Shown piece after piece: positions 35,526 through 61,269 of a stretch of 64,000 nucleotides of DNA. A program made the position numbers and the translations under genes. The DNA comes from Flaccisagitta enflata (lineage: Eukaryota; Chaetognatha; Sagittoidea; Aphragmophora), in assembly GCA_965153355.1 (NCBI GenBank), contig OZ231126.1, positions 61,628,001 through 61,692,000 of the forward strand, in the 5' to 3' direction. The notes under the pieces were generated by a model. The model saw only the letters and a list, made by a program, of their open reading frames with translations. It made no database searches and was not told the DNA's origin. Position 1 is the first letter of the stretch; every line of letters begins with the position of its first letter.

Positions 35526-37358
35526 ATGGTCTATGACAAGGGCCAACTGGTCGCCCTCGCCGTGGGCGGTGGGGGCGCCGTCGTTGCCGCCGTTGTTCTC
35601 GCGTATCTAATCAAGAGATATCGAGAATCCTCCTCGCTGGAGGGAGACGTCGCCAGTCAGAACGTCGGCGATGGTAGCCCTGGCGCGGTGAAATCTGACG
35701 ATGAACCATCGCTTTCGGATCGAGCCGCGTTGTTGGCGTCGATCGCCGATGACTCGCGCGAATCGAGCCCGACTACAGACAGCGCGTGGACCGCCGGCGA
35801 CTGTCAGCTAAGTTACGAATTAGAACGACCCCTGGATTTCGCTCGTCTCTCGCAATCGACGGGAATATCCGAAGTCGAATCTCCCTCCTTCGAAGAGCTG
35901 ATAGCCATCGAAAATGAGGTCGCGGCCGAAGTAGACCACGCGCTGCTTCTGAGTCGCGATGCTGAGGATGATTGTGTCGACGATGTATTTCTAATTGACG
36001 GACTGGGTAGGGCGCCGCAGCGTCCCACGTCGGAGATTGGTGAACCTTGTAATGGCGGCGAGGATACACCAACCATGCATGTAGACTTTGTGGAGGATCA
36101 GTCGGAAGTTTTCGGAGATGACAGCGGCATCGAACTCTCCACGGATCTGGAAAACAACGCCACGACTGATGTGTCAACGATCGAATCAACGGACAACGCA
36201 ACCGTTTTAGAACTGCTTCGATGTAATGATTCTCCCATTCACTTGCCCGCCGTTGTCACCGACAATCTGCAAAGATCCGTGCGAAGTTCTTTTTGCGCGT
36301 CCCCATCCAAGCTTTCTCTGCCATCGCGTCCTTTTAGTTCCTCACCGGCGTCGTCATCGCCTAAGCGCTTGTCATCTCGAGCATCGGCGTCTTCTTCGGC
36401 ATCTCCTCGGTCCGGCTCCGCATCACTCGACGACATCGAAGAGCAGACGACAGTACTCTCTCCATCTGAATCGCGGGCTCTCGTCGCTTTTCTCGGCTCC
36501 TCCAATCAGGCGACCGTCCGACGGGCATTGCTCATCACCGCCAACGCCGCGACGTTTCCCGCCAACCAATATTTCCTTCGACGCGCCGGATGCATTCCGG
36601 TGCTCAATCGATTCCTCGATCCTACGACTCAAGACGGCGACGTAGTGGAGGCTTGTGAGAAAGCATTGGGAAACCTGGCGCTCGATGAAGCTAATCTACA
36701 ATACATGACGGATTCTTTGACGCCCTTAATCGACAACGCGAAAGGAGCGTTCAAAGACGTGGGTGGAGAAAACGTCGGCGTTCAATTAGAAGCTTTGATT
36801 TGTTTGGTTCACTTGACTCGAACGACTCTTCATCATAAAACGTTGTTGCCGTTGATCGATGATTTGCTGACTTTCCTGGACGACGGAAGAATAGATCAGG
36901 ATGTTCGCTTAAGATCCTTGCAAATCTTGATCAACCTGTCTAGCAACGTCGCCGTCGCTCCTGTCATTTTGTCGTCGCGGTCTCTTTCCGGATTCAGCAA
37001 TTGGTTGGCGCTTACGCCGACTGGTAAGCCGCACTTGGACGCCGCGCAATTGAATTTCGCCCTCGGCGTTTGCAACTTCCTGTCTAATCTTTTGGAAACG
37101 GCGTTTGAGAGCTCGGACACTTCCGCGTCCTCAGACGAGTGGATAAACGGAATCTTCGACAGCGAGGAAACACTGTTGGGGTCTTTAGTAACCGAAGTGA
37201 AAGCGGTTATCATTCGTAGTCTTCTTTTCGACTTAAATCGCCACTCGGAGCCCGAAGTCCGATTTCAGGGCAAAAGACTGTACGCCTTGCTGGCGCCCCT
37301 TTGGCGCAAGTGTAAAGCATCTGCTGACAAGACCGCTATTATAGAGGAAGAAACGTGA
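35526..37358 (+). CDS. armadillo-repeat protein of the ARMC10/ARMCX type, N-terminally anchored
   Basis: Single exon, 610 residues from ATG 35526 (another in-frame ATG is at 35520). An N-terminal membrane segment (VALAVGGGGAVVAAVVLAYL, then IKRYRE) precedes a long acidic, serine-rich region (about residues 35-310). Armadillo-type helical repeats fill the rest: NQATVRRALLITANAATFPA, RRAGCIPVLNRFLD, EACEKALGNLALDEANLQYM, LRSLQILINLSSNVAV. The match in order and spacing is to ARMC10 and ARMCX, outer-mitochondrial-membrane proteins tied to mitochondrial transport and dynamics. The acidic linker is much longer than in human ARMC10. The frame stays open upstream to an acceptor-like site at 35485, so an extra 5' coding exon is possible. 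Confidence 0.8.
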   Translation: MVYDKGQLVALAVGGGGAVVAAVVLAYLIKRYRESSSLEGDVASQNVGDGSPGAVKSDDEPSLSDRAALLASIADDSRESSPTTDSAWTAGDCQLSYELERPLDFARLSQSTGISEVESPSFEELIAIENEVAAEVDHALLLSRDAEDDCVDDVFLIDGLGRAPQRPTSEIGEPCNGGEDTPTMHVDFVEDQSEVFGDDSGIELSTDLENNATTDVSTIESTDNATVLELLRCNDSPIHLPAVVTDNLQRSVRSSFCASPSKLSLPSRPFSSSPASSSPKRLSSRASASSSASPRSGSASLDDIEEQTTVLSPSESRALVAFLGSSNQATVRRALLITANAATFPANQYFLRRAGCIPVLNRFLDPTTQDGDVVEACEKALGNLALDEANLQYMTDSLTPLIDNAKGAFKDVGGENVGVQLEALICLVHLTRTTLHHKTLLPLIDDLLTFLDDGRIDQDVRLRSLQILINLSSNVAVAPVILSSRSLSGFSNWLALTPTGKPHLDAAQLNFALGVCNFLSNLLETAFESSDTSASSDEWINGIFDSEETLLGSLVTEVKAVIIRSLLFDLNRHSEPEVRFQGKRLYALLAPLWRKCKASADKTAIIEEET

Positions 37359-37864
37359 AGTGGGAGATACACGAAAAGGGAACTGGAAAGTAGTAGTCTT
37401 TTTCTGGGAGCGTGATACCGCTGTAACATTGACCTAATTATTCTCCATAGTCTTTCGGCTGTCAGAGTGCATTTTGAACCGATAAAAAAGAATGTTTATT
37501 TATGAAATTATTTATCTTTTCAAATTTTGAATTGGGACAAAAGTGCTTGTTCTATAAAATTGCCTATTGTTAAAAGTGCCATCTTTGCCACGACCACTGC
37601 ATGTCATTTCTTTGATTTAACTTGTATGAGGGTATACTTGAGCGACATTGCAAAAATCTCGAAACCGAAAATGCTTTCGCTAGTCAAATTTTGGTCGACC
37701 TTGCACGCTCCTTATTGATCATGAAAGTCTAACATTTCAATCGATGTTATTTCGTGGAACCACGCGAATTGCTTTTTGAATTAATGGTAGTTTTATTTTA
37801 CTTGGAGTTAATCATAGTGGGAGTGAATCATAAAATATTTTCCTCGATGTGGAACTGATAAACG

Positions 37865-52361
<14,497 letters not shown>

Positions 52362-53238
52362 AACTCGTTTGCTCATGATTGCAACTCGTCCGCTGACAAT
52401 TCTTCTCGCTCCAGATTGCCTGTGATATATTTCCTGATTTTTTTGCCCTTTCGAGTACATGAAAAGATAAGAGATGTATTTGTCGTCCGGCGCCATGAGG
52501 ACGAAATCATTTTTTTGTCCCCGACGAACAGTTTTCGTCGGTGACTATGAAGTAGCAGTGATACGTAGTCTGTTGTTTGTCGTTTGGCGTTTGGCGTTTA
52601 AAACCTTCTCATATCTTTGGATCCAGACTTCAGATTTTTATGAAACTTTGCTGGTGTTGTTTATAGGTCAATAGGAGCTTGTGTACATTTCTTGTGTCAA
52701 ACTTTTACTACCTTGCCTATTATTTTTGTAGTAATATTTAGCTGGGACTTATGGTTTACATAGGTAGAGGGTAGTAAAAGTTTTAATTTTTTTTTAATTT
52801 GGTATACAAGTAGGTGTAAATAAACAACCCCTGCAAAATTCGAATTAAATCTGAAGTCTTAGGAGATATTAGCTTATTTATGTATTAATATATTACTAGG
52901 ACTTAGGCAGTTTACATAGGCAAAGGGTAGTAAAAGTTAGTGAATTTTTTTCTAATTTGGTATACAAGTAAAGGGTAGTAAATAAACAACCCTGCAAAAT
53001 TCGAATTAAATCTGAAGCCTGGTTTATGAGATATTAGCTTATTTATGTAGTAATATGTTACTAGGACTTAAGCAGTTTTCATAGGCAAAGGGTAGTAAAA
53101 GTTTATGAATTTTTTTAAAACTTAGTAAACAGGTAAATAATGTCAATTAAACAGCTCCTGTAAAATTCGATTTAAATCTGAAGTCTGGTTTATGAGATAT
53201 AAACTTATTTATGAAGTAATATATTACTGTTGTGGGAG

Positions 53239-53345
<107 letters not shown>

Positions 53346-53498
53346 TGAGTGTGTGTTTTTTCTTCCCGTGGACTGTTTTAAAAACAGATATTGCTAATAT
53401 TGCATAAAATAACCCATGCCATTCCTCTAAAAAAAGGTTTGCCGTCAAGGACTCCAAGGACCTAGGTTTGCCCTCTTGGACTTCAGTGTTTAATGTTC

Positions 53499-53660
53499 AA
53501 GGTATGCCGTCATGGACTTTAAGGTATGCCGTCATGGACTTTAAGGTATGCCGTCATGGACTTTAAGGTATGCCGTCATGGACTTTAAGGTATGCCGTCA
53601 TGGACTTTAAGGTATGCCGTTATGGACTTTAAGGTATGCCGTCATGGACTTTAAAGTATG
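53499..53660 (+). repeat. 22-bp satellite in R1 copy 3
   Basis: About seven units of AAGGTATGCCGTCATGGACT plus TT. The same unit appears singly or diverged at 3358 and 11867-12030 in copies 1 and 2. Confidence 0.92.
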
Positions 53661-53989
53661 CATGCCATCATGGACATCAATCATTTTTTAAAAAAAATTT
53701 TTAAATTTTTTTCTGAATTTTTTTTTTTTTTTTTTAAAAAAATTTTTTTTTGAAATTTTTTTTTTTGAAATTTTTTTTAAATTTTTTTGAATTTTTTTTT
53801 TTTTGAAATTTTTTTGAAATTTTTGTAGTGTATCTTCTCGAGTCGCGTTTACGCGACGAGAAAGCTTCAAAAATTACAGTCCCCAGTCGGGGACTGTAAT
53901 TTTGAAGCTTTTTTATATCTTTTTGATTTTGAGATTTATCAATCTAGCGGCCTGAGGCGTCCCGGGAAGAACTAACAGTCGCGTGCACC

Positions 53990-54486
53990 ACTTGGGTGCT
54001 TCACATAGCAAAAGTTGGGAGTATCCCTTCACCCTACTTAGTTATTGTGAAAAAAAAATGGTGAAGATGATCATTTTTTTATTTTCAAAATTCTTTCATC
54101 TACCATTTTTGTTTTAGCTTTAAAGTTCTTACAGATTTTTCAGAATTAAGCAAAATCCTGTGTAGTTTTGTTGTAAAAAAGACAATTATTTGTTTTAAAA
54201 AATCAAGATGTTTGTAAAAACAAACTAAAATATTAGAATATAAGCTATGAAAGAGCTTATGAAAAAGCAGAATTACATTTCTATGAAGAGTAAAAGTTTA
54301 TGAAAGCTAATTCAAACAATGTCAGCATACTGTTTTATCCAACTGCATTATGCAAATTAGGTCCTCAAAAACAAGTTTTAAAAAACGGAAAATGAACTAT
54401 TTTGGATTAAAGAAAAATATTTACTCCACATTATGTAAAGAGGGCAAAAAGAAATAACCAACTTTTGCTATGTGAAGCACCCAAGT
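53990..54486. mobile_element. 497-bp MITE with 5-bp target duplication
   Basis: Terminal inverted repeat of about 30 bp beginning ACTTGGGTGCTTCACATAGC, with AAAAGTTGG shared inside. Flanked by GCACC at 53985-53989 and 54487-54491. The interior is AT-rich with no coding sequence. Confidence 0.85.
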
Positions 54487-54491
54487 GCACC

Positions 54492-55089
54492 ACGTGTGGT
54501 CGGGGAAGGGGTCACAATAAAATTTCGTTTAAGCAACTCTGCGGGAATATGGAATTTTATGGATCCTACCTAGTATCGCGTGCACGGGGCTAGAACAAAG
54601 TCTCCCTACAGGCTACGTTGTAGACTAAAATTCGTAGCCGCTACAATAGGCCATGTATGACTTCGTCCATACAATTTTGTTAAGACTATTCCCGTCTTGC
54701 TCAAGTCATGACTTGTTAAACCAGATGTTGCTACGATTGAAACCAAATTTATCCATTTGGACCGACTGGATGGTTCATGAGTCATTCAGTTAGACTTAGA
54801 GGCAGTTATGAAAGCCCACGGTAAAAGTGGACTACAATTAAGCACGAGTGATTTTGTTTTAGTATTTCGTCTCTGTCTTCTCATCCATCTCGTGAGATTC
54901 AACAAGTGCCTTTTGGTCCTGACCTCCAGGATTGTCCTAAGTCAATATTTTTTTTGCTAGCCAACCAGTGTACCGTGTACGAGACCCATCTCAAACCCCC
55001 CCTTTTTTTTGTTGACGCCCCGGCTGTATCATTGTACCATGTTAATTTACAGTACAGACATTACATTTTTGGCGCATTAATCTTTGGAC
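54492..55089. other. intergenic upstream of SMYD5
   Basis: No gene or repeat recognised; presumably contains the SMYD5 promoter, but no element can be defended. Confidence 0.4.
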
Positions 55090-58000
55090 ATGATGAATGA
55101 GGAGCACAGCTTGTTTGAGGAACGGATCATTTCGTCGAGGAAAGGGCGTGGATTGACCGCCAGACGGACCATAAAAAAGGGAACGGTGATTTTGAGAGAA
55201 AAACCCCTAGGTGAGTACAATAGAATATTATTTGAAGCTTACGAAACAAACAACAAAAAGTGTTTGGACTTTAGATTAACTTCTCTGATTGACTTACTGT
55301 AGGCTAGGCAAAGAGGTGTGTTCAACTTTACGACGGTTCACAATCAAGATTTTTGGCTCGTACGTCGAGAAGCATGACGTCAGCTAGTATTTTAAATTTC
55401 AGGTCAATCGCATCAATGGTTTAGAAGTTACATAAGAAGTAAAAGAGAAAACCGACGTTCTTTTTTTCCGTTCTCACCCCCGCCACCCCCCCCCTATAGA
55501 ATTTTTTAAATTTTTTTGAAAAAAGTAAGGTTACAGGATTTTGGATCTAGGCGGATTAAACAATTTCCTATCGATTGCACCTCACTTTTGAAAACCATTT
55601 TATAAAAGAATATTTTGTGATTTTTTTTTCTTAGTCCCCAACGCGCGACACAAAAATTTTCAGTTTAAATCAAATCAAACAATTTCCTATTGATTGCACC
55701 CGACTTTTTAGTCGCGTGCTACGCGACTCTACACCCCGCTTTGTCGGTCCGTCGGTCCGTCCGTCGGTCCGTCACACTTTACTTTTTTGGCGTTAATGGG
55801 GTTTTTAGCCTTACTGCTCCTGCCCAAATGCTCCACTGACCTCAATTATGGCCCCTGCCCACCCGCACGCGACTGGGGCAGCCGTGTATCCGGCCTTGTT
55901 TTTTTTTAATCCTCATTAAGGGCTTTTTTGGTAGAATTTCTACTGCTTCTCTTATTCCTTTCAATTTCGTTTTCTCTGCAGTTTCGGCGCAGTTTCTATG
56001 GAACAAGCTTTGTGGATACTCCGCTTGCGATTCTTGCCTCGCTGCATTGGAGACTGCTCAAGACAATTTGCGACGTCTCACTAAAGACCTAAATACGACG
56101 ATTCCTCGACCGGGTAGGGATTGTTGTAACCGCCTTGCCTTACGAGAAATGAGTCCCTTTATCTCAATGATTGATGAGCCTTTTATTTGATTACTTCATA
56201 ACTGAACGTGATAATCACCCGCTCTTTCTTTTCATTCAATCTACAGAATTTGACGTGGTGAAGTCTTCCTCGCACGTTGCGTGCCCTCATTGTCGCCTGA
56301 GATATTGTTCGGCCTCTTGCCGTGATGAGGCGTGGCGTCTCCATCATCAACTTCTTTGCCTCGGTCAGGGAGTCGACAACGAAATGCATCCTTCCAACGT
56401 GCTCGACGAATTGTGGAAAAACTCGCATTTCCCCCCCGAAACCGCGTCAATACATTTGATTACGAGAATATTAGCTATGGTAAATGGTGATGCTCGCTGT
56501 CTTTATGGTAGAAGAAAAGCAATTCTGTCTGTCGACACAGTCGCCCAGAGCTTGACGCCAGTTGACCTGAAATGATCGCCACCAACTTCAGTGGTTACCC
56601 GACCCTGATGGTGCATGGATTACATTTCTAGAAAAAATTAAATCTGTTTTGGGGCGCTTTTTAAGATATCTAAAGAAATAGTACTATTTTACTATGTTTT
56701 TTACTATAATTCTTTGTGATGAATTCTTTAGATAATTCTGACTGCAGATTTGATCTCAGATGATAGATTCCGATTCATTTGATATGTCACACTATATACT
56801 TTTGCAAAAGAAATAAAAAGTTAAATTTTGCTATTTAACATTGTTTTATATAGTAATGTGACAAAAAAATAAGCTTTTATTTCTTTTGCAAAAGTACATA
56901 GTGTGACATATCAAACAAACCGGAAACTATCATCTGAGATCAAATCTGCAGTCAAAATTATCAAAAAAAATTATCACAAAGAGTTATGGTAAAAAATATA
57001 GTAAAATAATGCTATTTTCTTAGATATCTTAAAAAGCGCCCCAAAACAGATTTCATTTTTTCTAGAAATGTAATCCATGCACCATCAGGGTCATGAAACC
57101 ACTGAAGTTGGTGACGATCATTTCAGGTCAACTGGCGTCAAGCACTGGGCGACTGTGTCGACCTAGTCTAACATTCGCACTTATTCTTCACCATCCTTAT
57201 GACAATCAGGACGGCAATTTGTTTGTACAGTCGAGCTTCACTAGAGCGCACCCGCTAATAAGGCATCCCTCGCATCAAGACATGGTTTTGAAAGTCCCAA
57301 CTTTTTGTCCCCGACGAAAAGTTTTCGTCGGTGACTATGAGCAGAGGGAGGAATGTTAAGAAAGTTTTAACAAGTTTTAACAGGTTTTAACAAAGTTTAA
57401 CAAAGTTTAACACCGGGACCCTCTTTAATTTTGCAACCGTGTTAAAACTGGATTTTTAGGGTGTCTTTAATGCAAAAACGGTGTAAAATTTCTTGCAGAA
57501 CCCTGTTAAAATCCTTTTTAAATCTAAGAGTTGTTAAAACCTTTGTTAACACACACAGTTAAAATTCTGTTTAACACTGATGAAGTATTTTAACACCGCC
57601 TTAAGTTTTAACACGAGAAAGTTTAACATGGTTTAACACAGGTAACCAGTTTTAACACAAATCACTAGTTTAACACAGTAAAACAAGTAACATGTTAAAC
57701 ACATGTAACCAGTTTTAACACAAGCAACTAAGTTTAACACAGGGAACCATGTACCATGTTTTAACACAACTAGTCTTGACCAGTTTTAACAGGCCATTCC
57801 AAGTTTTAACACCATTTTCTATTAATATTTAAATTTTAACAAGTTTTAACGGGTTCCTCTTTAATTTTTGGCCGGTTAAACTTTGTTAAACTTTGTTAAA
57901 ACCTGTTAAAACTTGTTAAAACTTTCTTAACATTCCTCCCTCTGTATGAGGTGGACCTGATCGTGTAGTCTGTTGTTTGTTTGTTTGTTTGTTGTCGTTT

Positions 58001-61000
58001 AAAACCTTCTAATATCTTTGGAACCAGACTTCAGAATTTTATGAAACTTTGCTGGTGTTGTTTATAGGTCAATAGGAGCTTGTGTACCAATTTTCAAAAA
58101 AATTCATTAACTTTTACTACCCTTTGCCTATTATTTTTGTAGTAATATTTAGCTGCGACTTAGGTGGTTTACTTAGGTAGAGGGTATTAAAAGTTAATGA
58201 TCTTTTTTTTTTTATTTCTTTCAATTCCCTTGTTGATAAGCCCTGCCTATTAGGCAAATTTCACTATAGCGCATGAAAAATGTTTTTTTTTGGTGAATAT
58301 TTTCCTTGCTTTGAAGGCATCTGACAAACGAAGTGTATTAGGGATGACGAGGCGGATAAGCTAAGTGTTGAAGTGAAGGCAAAAGACCGAGAAGAAATAC
58401 CGATGAGAGCAATAATGATTATGAAGAGGAATACCGATGACGATGAAGAGGTATACCGATGATGAAAAGGAGCATTGATGATTACAATGAAGAGCACGTG
58501 AAGAGAGAGGAGGGAGATGATGAAGAAGAAGAGTGAAAGTTGATTAGCCTATGAATCCATGCTAATGAGAGATCGATGAAGATACATCAGTGTCTGAATG
58601 ACATTTTCAACCACTGAATGTTTTTGGAGTAAAAGGTCTACGAATGGTCAATTCCATACAAGTTTCAAAATCTGTCACTTTTCTGATCTTGTTTAGGTGG
58701 CGAGCTAGTCAATGAACAATGATAGTGGTGGGACCGTTTACTTTTTGCAAAAAGTAAAAGAAGTTCCAAGTATCCTTTGTTGCCACTTCCAAGTATCTAT
58801 CTATGCCTTTTTGATTGTGTATCAAACCAAAAGATAGAATAAGTAAAGCAAGTATGGAGCAGAAATGTACATGCTCGGCTATAAGGCACCCCGCCTTGAA
58901 GGCATGAAATCAACCAGTCCCTTGAGATGTCTTCTAGTGAAGCTTAACTGTAGTAACATGAATCTAATTCTGACCGAAGCAGACATTTGTTTAATCATTG
59001 TGATTATATGTGCTTCGATGTCAGAGTGTCGGGTCAACTATTACAAAGTTCTCTAGCTTAACCTATTAACATTTCAGTATCGATCAACCATCTTTCCAAA
59101 TTTAGATCCGTCTCAACCCTGAATTCAGGAAAATCCTCGCAACATTCTCAGTCGGAGTTAAAAGCGATGGTAATAACTTGCTCAATGAACAGCTCGATTT
59201 TCGCCGACTTTATTGCCTTTTTCCCACGAACCGACCAATTCGACTTGATGACTTGTTCAATGACCGCCTTGACCGCCGATCATGAATCGACGGTGTACAA
59301 TCCCGCTTTTTTCTCCCTCTCTATCCGACCAACCCGACCACTCCTTTGAAACTACCTGCAGTTCCGTTCGTTTCCATTCAGACGGTCGATTGGTCCATAA
59401 ATTATTCGGCGATCACTTTGAAGCTCGCCGAGAGGAGATTCGACTCGCGATTACTTCCTTCTTGGAGTTTGAGGAAACGGCGGAATATCTCTCTCAATCG
59501 GGATTCGCATCGCTCCTATCCTTAATAGGTACTAATTGACCCATTCTGGATCACGATTGGATTATTTCGGCTTTGCCCATTTTTAGTCGCGTGCTACGCG
59601 ACTCTATACCATCGCTTGGTCGGTCGGTCGGTCGGTCCATCCGTCCGTCGGTCCGTCCGTCACACTTTACTTTTTTTATGTTTTTGCGGTTTTTGGCCTC
59701 ACAACTCCTGCCCAAACGGTCAAGTGACCTCAAATACAGCCCCTGCCCACCCGCACGCGACTGGGGTAGCCGTGTATCCGGCCTTGTTGGATCTCTCGCT
59801 TCGTCCTGAATATATATCGTGGGTGTGTCTTGTAAGTGGAGGAGTCTGTCACGTTGTCACGTTGTCACGTGACGGAGTCTGTCACGTTGGTTTGGGTAGC
59901 GAGAAGCGGGAGTAGTTGATCTAGAGTTACACGAATGCTAATGAAATAAAAGTCTGATTGACTGACAGACAGACCGACGGATTCAAATTTTTAATCTCAT
60001 TGAAACATGATCATTACTCTTGAAATGGCTCATAAAATTCCAGTGTGACACTTTGGTGAAATCTGAGCGGGATTGGCAAATTTGGGGGCGTTTCTATTCA
60101 GAGACAACCGCGTTTTGAATGGGCCACTCGGTCGCTCACTAAGTTTGTTTGCTCGCACCGCTCACTCCGCTCACTCGCTCTGCAGCGCTCCGCTCCATTC
60201 ATGGGCTCGCTCATTCACTTTGCTCACTCCCTCGTGGGACGGTTGAAATTCTTGAATATGTGTTCACACTGTTATCGCGTTTCACAGGAAGAAACGCGTT
60301 TTTGGCGCTCACTAGAAACACGCCCTTTGTGATTCTCTGTTAGGGTCAAACAGTCAGGGGATTGGCACGAACTCGTTCACGTCGTGGTACAGAAAATTCG
60401 AAGAGTCCTCGTTGAGCGAAGAAGATACGGCGGCCGTGGAGGCTTTTGTCGATCAAGTCTACGAAAAAATGGAAATTGCAACGGGCACTGATTTCATGAA
60501 TAACGAAGGTGCCGCTCTGTACAGGTTAGTTTTAGGCGTTGTTCTTCAAAGTCTGCCTCAGTGACAGTGCCTCTTAGGTTGCTATCAAACAATTTGAAGA
60601 CTTCCAAAATGTAGTTCATTATTGGCAACATGCGGTGTCACTAGGCCACGTGAAAGGAGAGTGTCATGCTACCTAAGGATGTGGATGCGATTGACAGCTT
60701 CCATTTTGGTGGGTGGGATAGCTCCTAGTATTTCAACTGCAAAATGGAAGCGACATGAAAATCGACCACTTCCACAATCCTAGGTGCTACCGTTGCTTGG
60801 TTAGCATCCCGTCTTGTAATTTATAACTCCCCTTCCCCACCGCTCCTTACTCTTCCACCGGCCACCTCTTCAATCTTCATGCACCTCCACCTTTTCCGTC
60901 TTCTTATGCTCCTCTACCGCGACCCGTGCTCATAATCATCATTCTTGTATGTACAGGCTACAATCCGCTTGCAATCACAGTTGCGATCCCAACTCGGAGG

Positions 61001-61269
61001 TGACCTTTCCCGATAACAACGACACTCTGACGCTCGTCGCTCTTCGACAAATGGAAGCCGGCGAGGAAATCTGCATTTCCTATTTGGAAGAGTGTCAAAG
61101 AGGAAGAAGCAGACACTCGAGACGGAAATATCTAAAAGAACATTACGTCTTTGAATGCGAGTGTGAAAAATGCGAGGCCGAGAAAGACGAGGCGGACGTT
61201 ACCAGCGAGGAGGAAAGTGAGGATGATGACGAGGTTGATGACTTTGAAGAGGAGGAGATGGACTCGTGA
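55090..61269 (+). CDS. SMYD5: SMYD5 lysine methyltransferase (split SET with MYND-like zinc finger)
   Basis: Seven GT-AG exons in phase: 55090-55210, 55982-56113, 56247-56479, 59106-59169, 59382-59528, 60344-60524 and 60957-61269 (TGA), 396 residues (human 418). The first SET segment is [19 protein letters not shown]. Then come zinc cysteines ([30 protein letters not shown]), [34 protein letters not shown] and [10 protein letters not shown]. The catalytic SET core shows [20 protein letters not shown] and [20 protein letters not shown], with post-SET ECECEKC and an acidic tail as in SMYD5. The family methylates histone and ribosomal-protein lysines. Exon 4 is only 64 bp and was placed because its phase and the aligned IRL...LATF sequence fit. 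Introns carry R2, a 632-bp palindrome and an R1 copy with a nested insertion. Confidence 0.94.
55711..55902 (+). mobile_element. R2 repeat copy (SMYD5 intron 1), near-consensus
   Basis: TTTAGTCGCGTGCTACGCGA start, GTCGGTCCGTCGGTCC array, ACTTTACTTTTTTGGCG, CACGCGACTGGGGCAGCC, CCGGCCTTGTT end. Confidence 0.88.
56531..57162. mobile_element. 632-bp near-perfect palindrome (foldback element) in SMYD5 intron 3
   Basis: Starts GTCGACACAGTCGCCCAG and ends with the reverse complement. Arms of roughly 295 bp pair with about 90% identity by eye around a centre near 56846. It lies 52 bases after the exon 3 donor. No clear target duplication. Confidence 0.85.
57307..58200 (+). mobile_element. R1 repeat element, copy 4 (truncated, interrupted)
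   Basis: 5' hairpin at 57307-57335 and TGACTATGAG, interrupted at 57341 and resumed at 57951 (GTGGACCTGATCGTGTAGTC). It runs through one internal unit and breaks off near 58200 without satellite or 3' hairpin. Confidence 0.8.
57342..57944. mobile_element. 603-bp inverted-repeat element nested in R1, 6-bp target duplication
   Basis: Ends CAGAGGGAGGAATGTTAAGA and its reverse complement; the terminal repeat is perfect for about 70 bp. TATGAG is duplicated at 57336-57341 and 57945-57950. The interior is dense in GTTTTAACA-like motifs on both strands. No coding sequence. Confidence 0.9.
58201..59105. other. remainder of SMYD5 intron 3, nothing recognised
   Basis: A purine-rich stretch with GATGAAGAG-type degenerate repeats (58330-58550) and otherwise unremarkable sequence before exon 4. 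Confidence 0.4.
59583..59787 (+). mobile_element. R2 repeat copy (SMYD5 intron 5), near-consensus
   Basis: TTTAGTCGCGTGCTACGCGA start, a long GGTCGGTCGGTCGGTCC array, CCCCTGCCCACCCGCACGCG, GGGTAGCCGTGTATCCGGCC end. Confidence 0.9.

Noticed and set aside
59167-59349. Frame [12 protein letters not shown] as an SMYD5 exon
   Set aside because: Phase does not join exon 3 or exon 5; the 64-bp exon 59106-59169 does, and its peptide matches the family.
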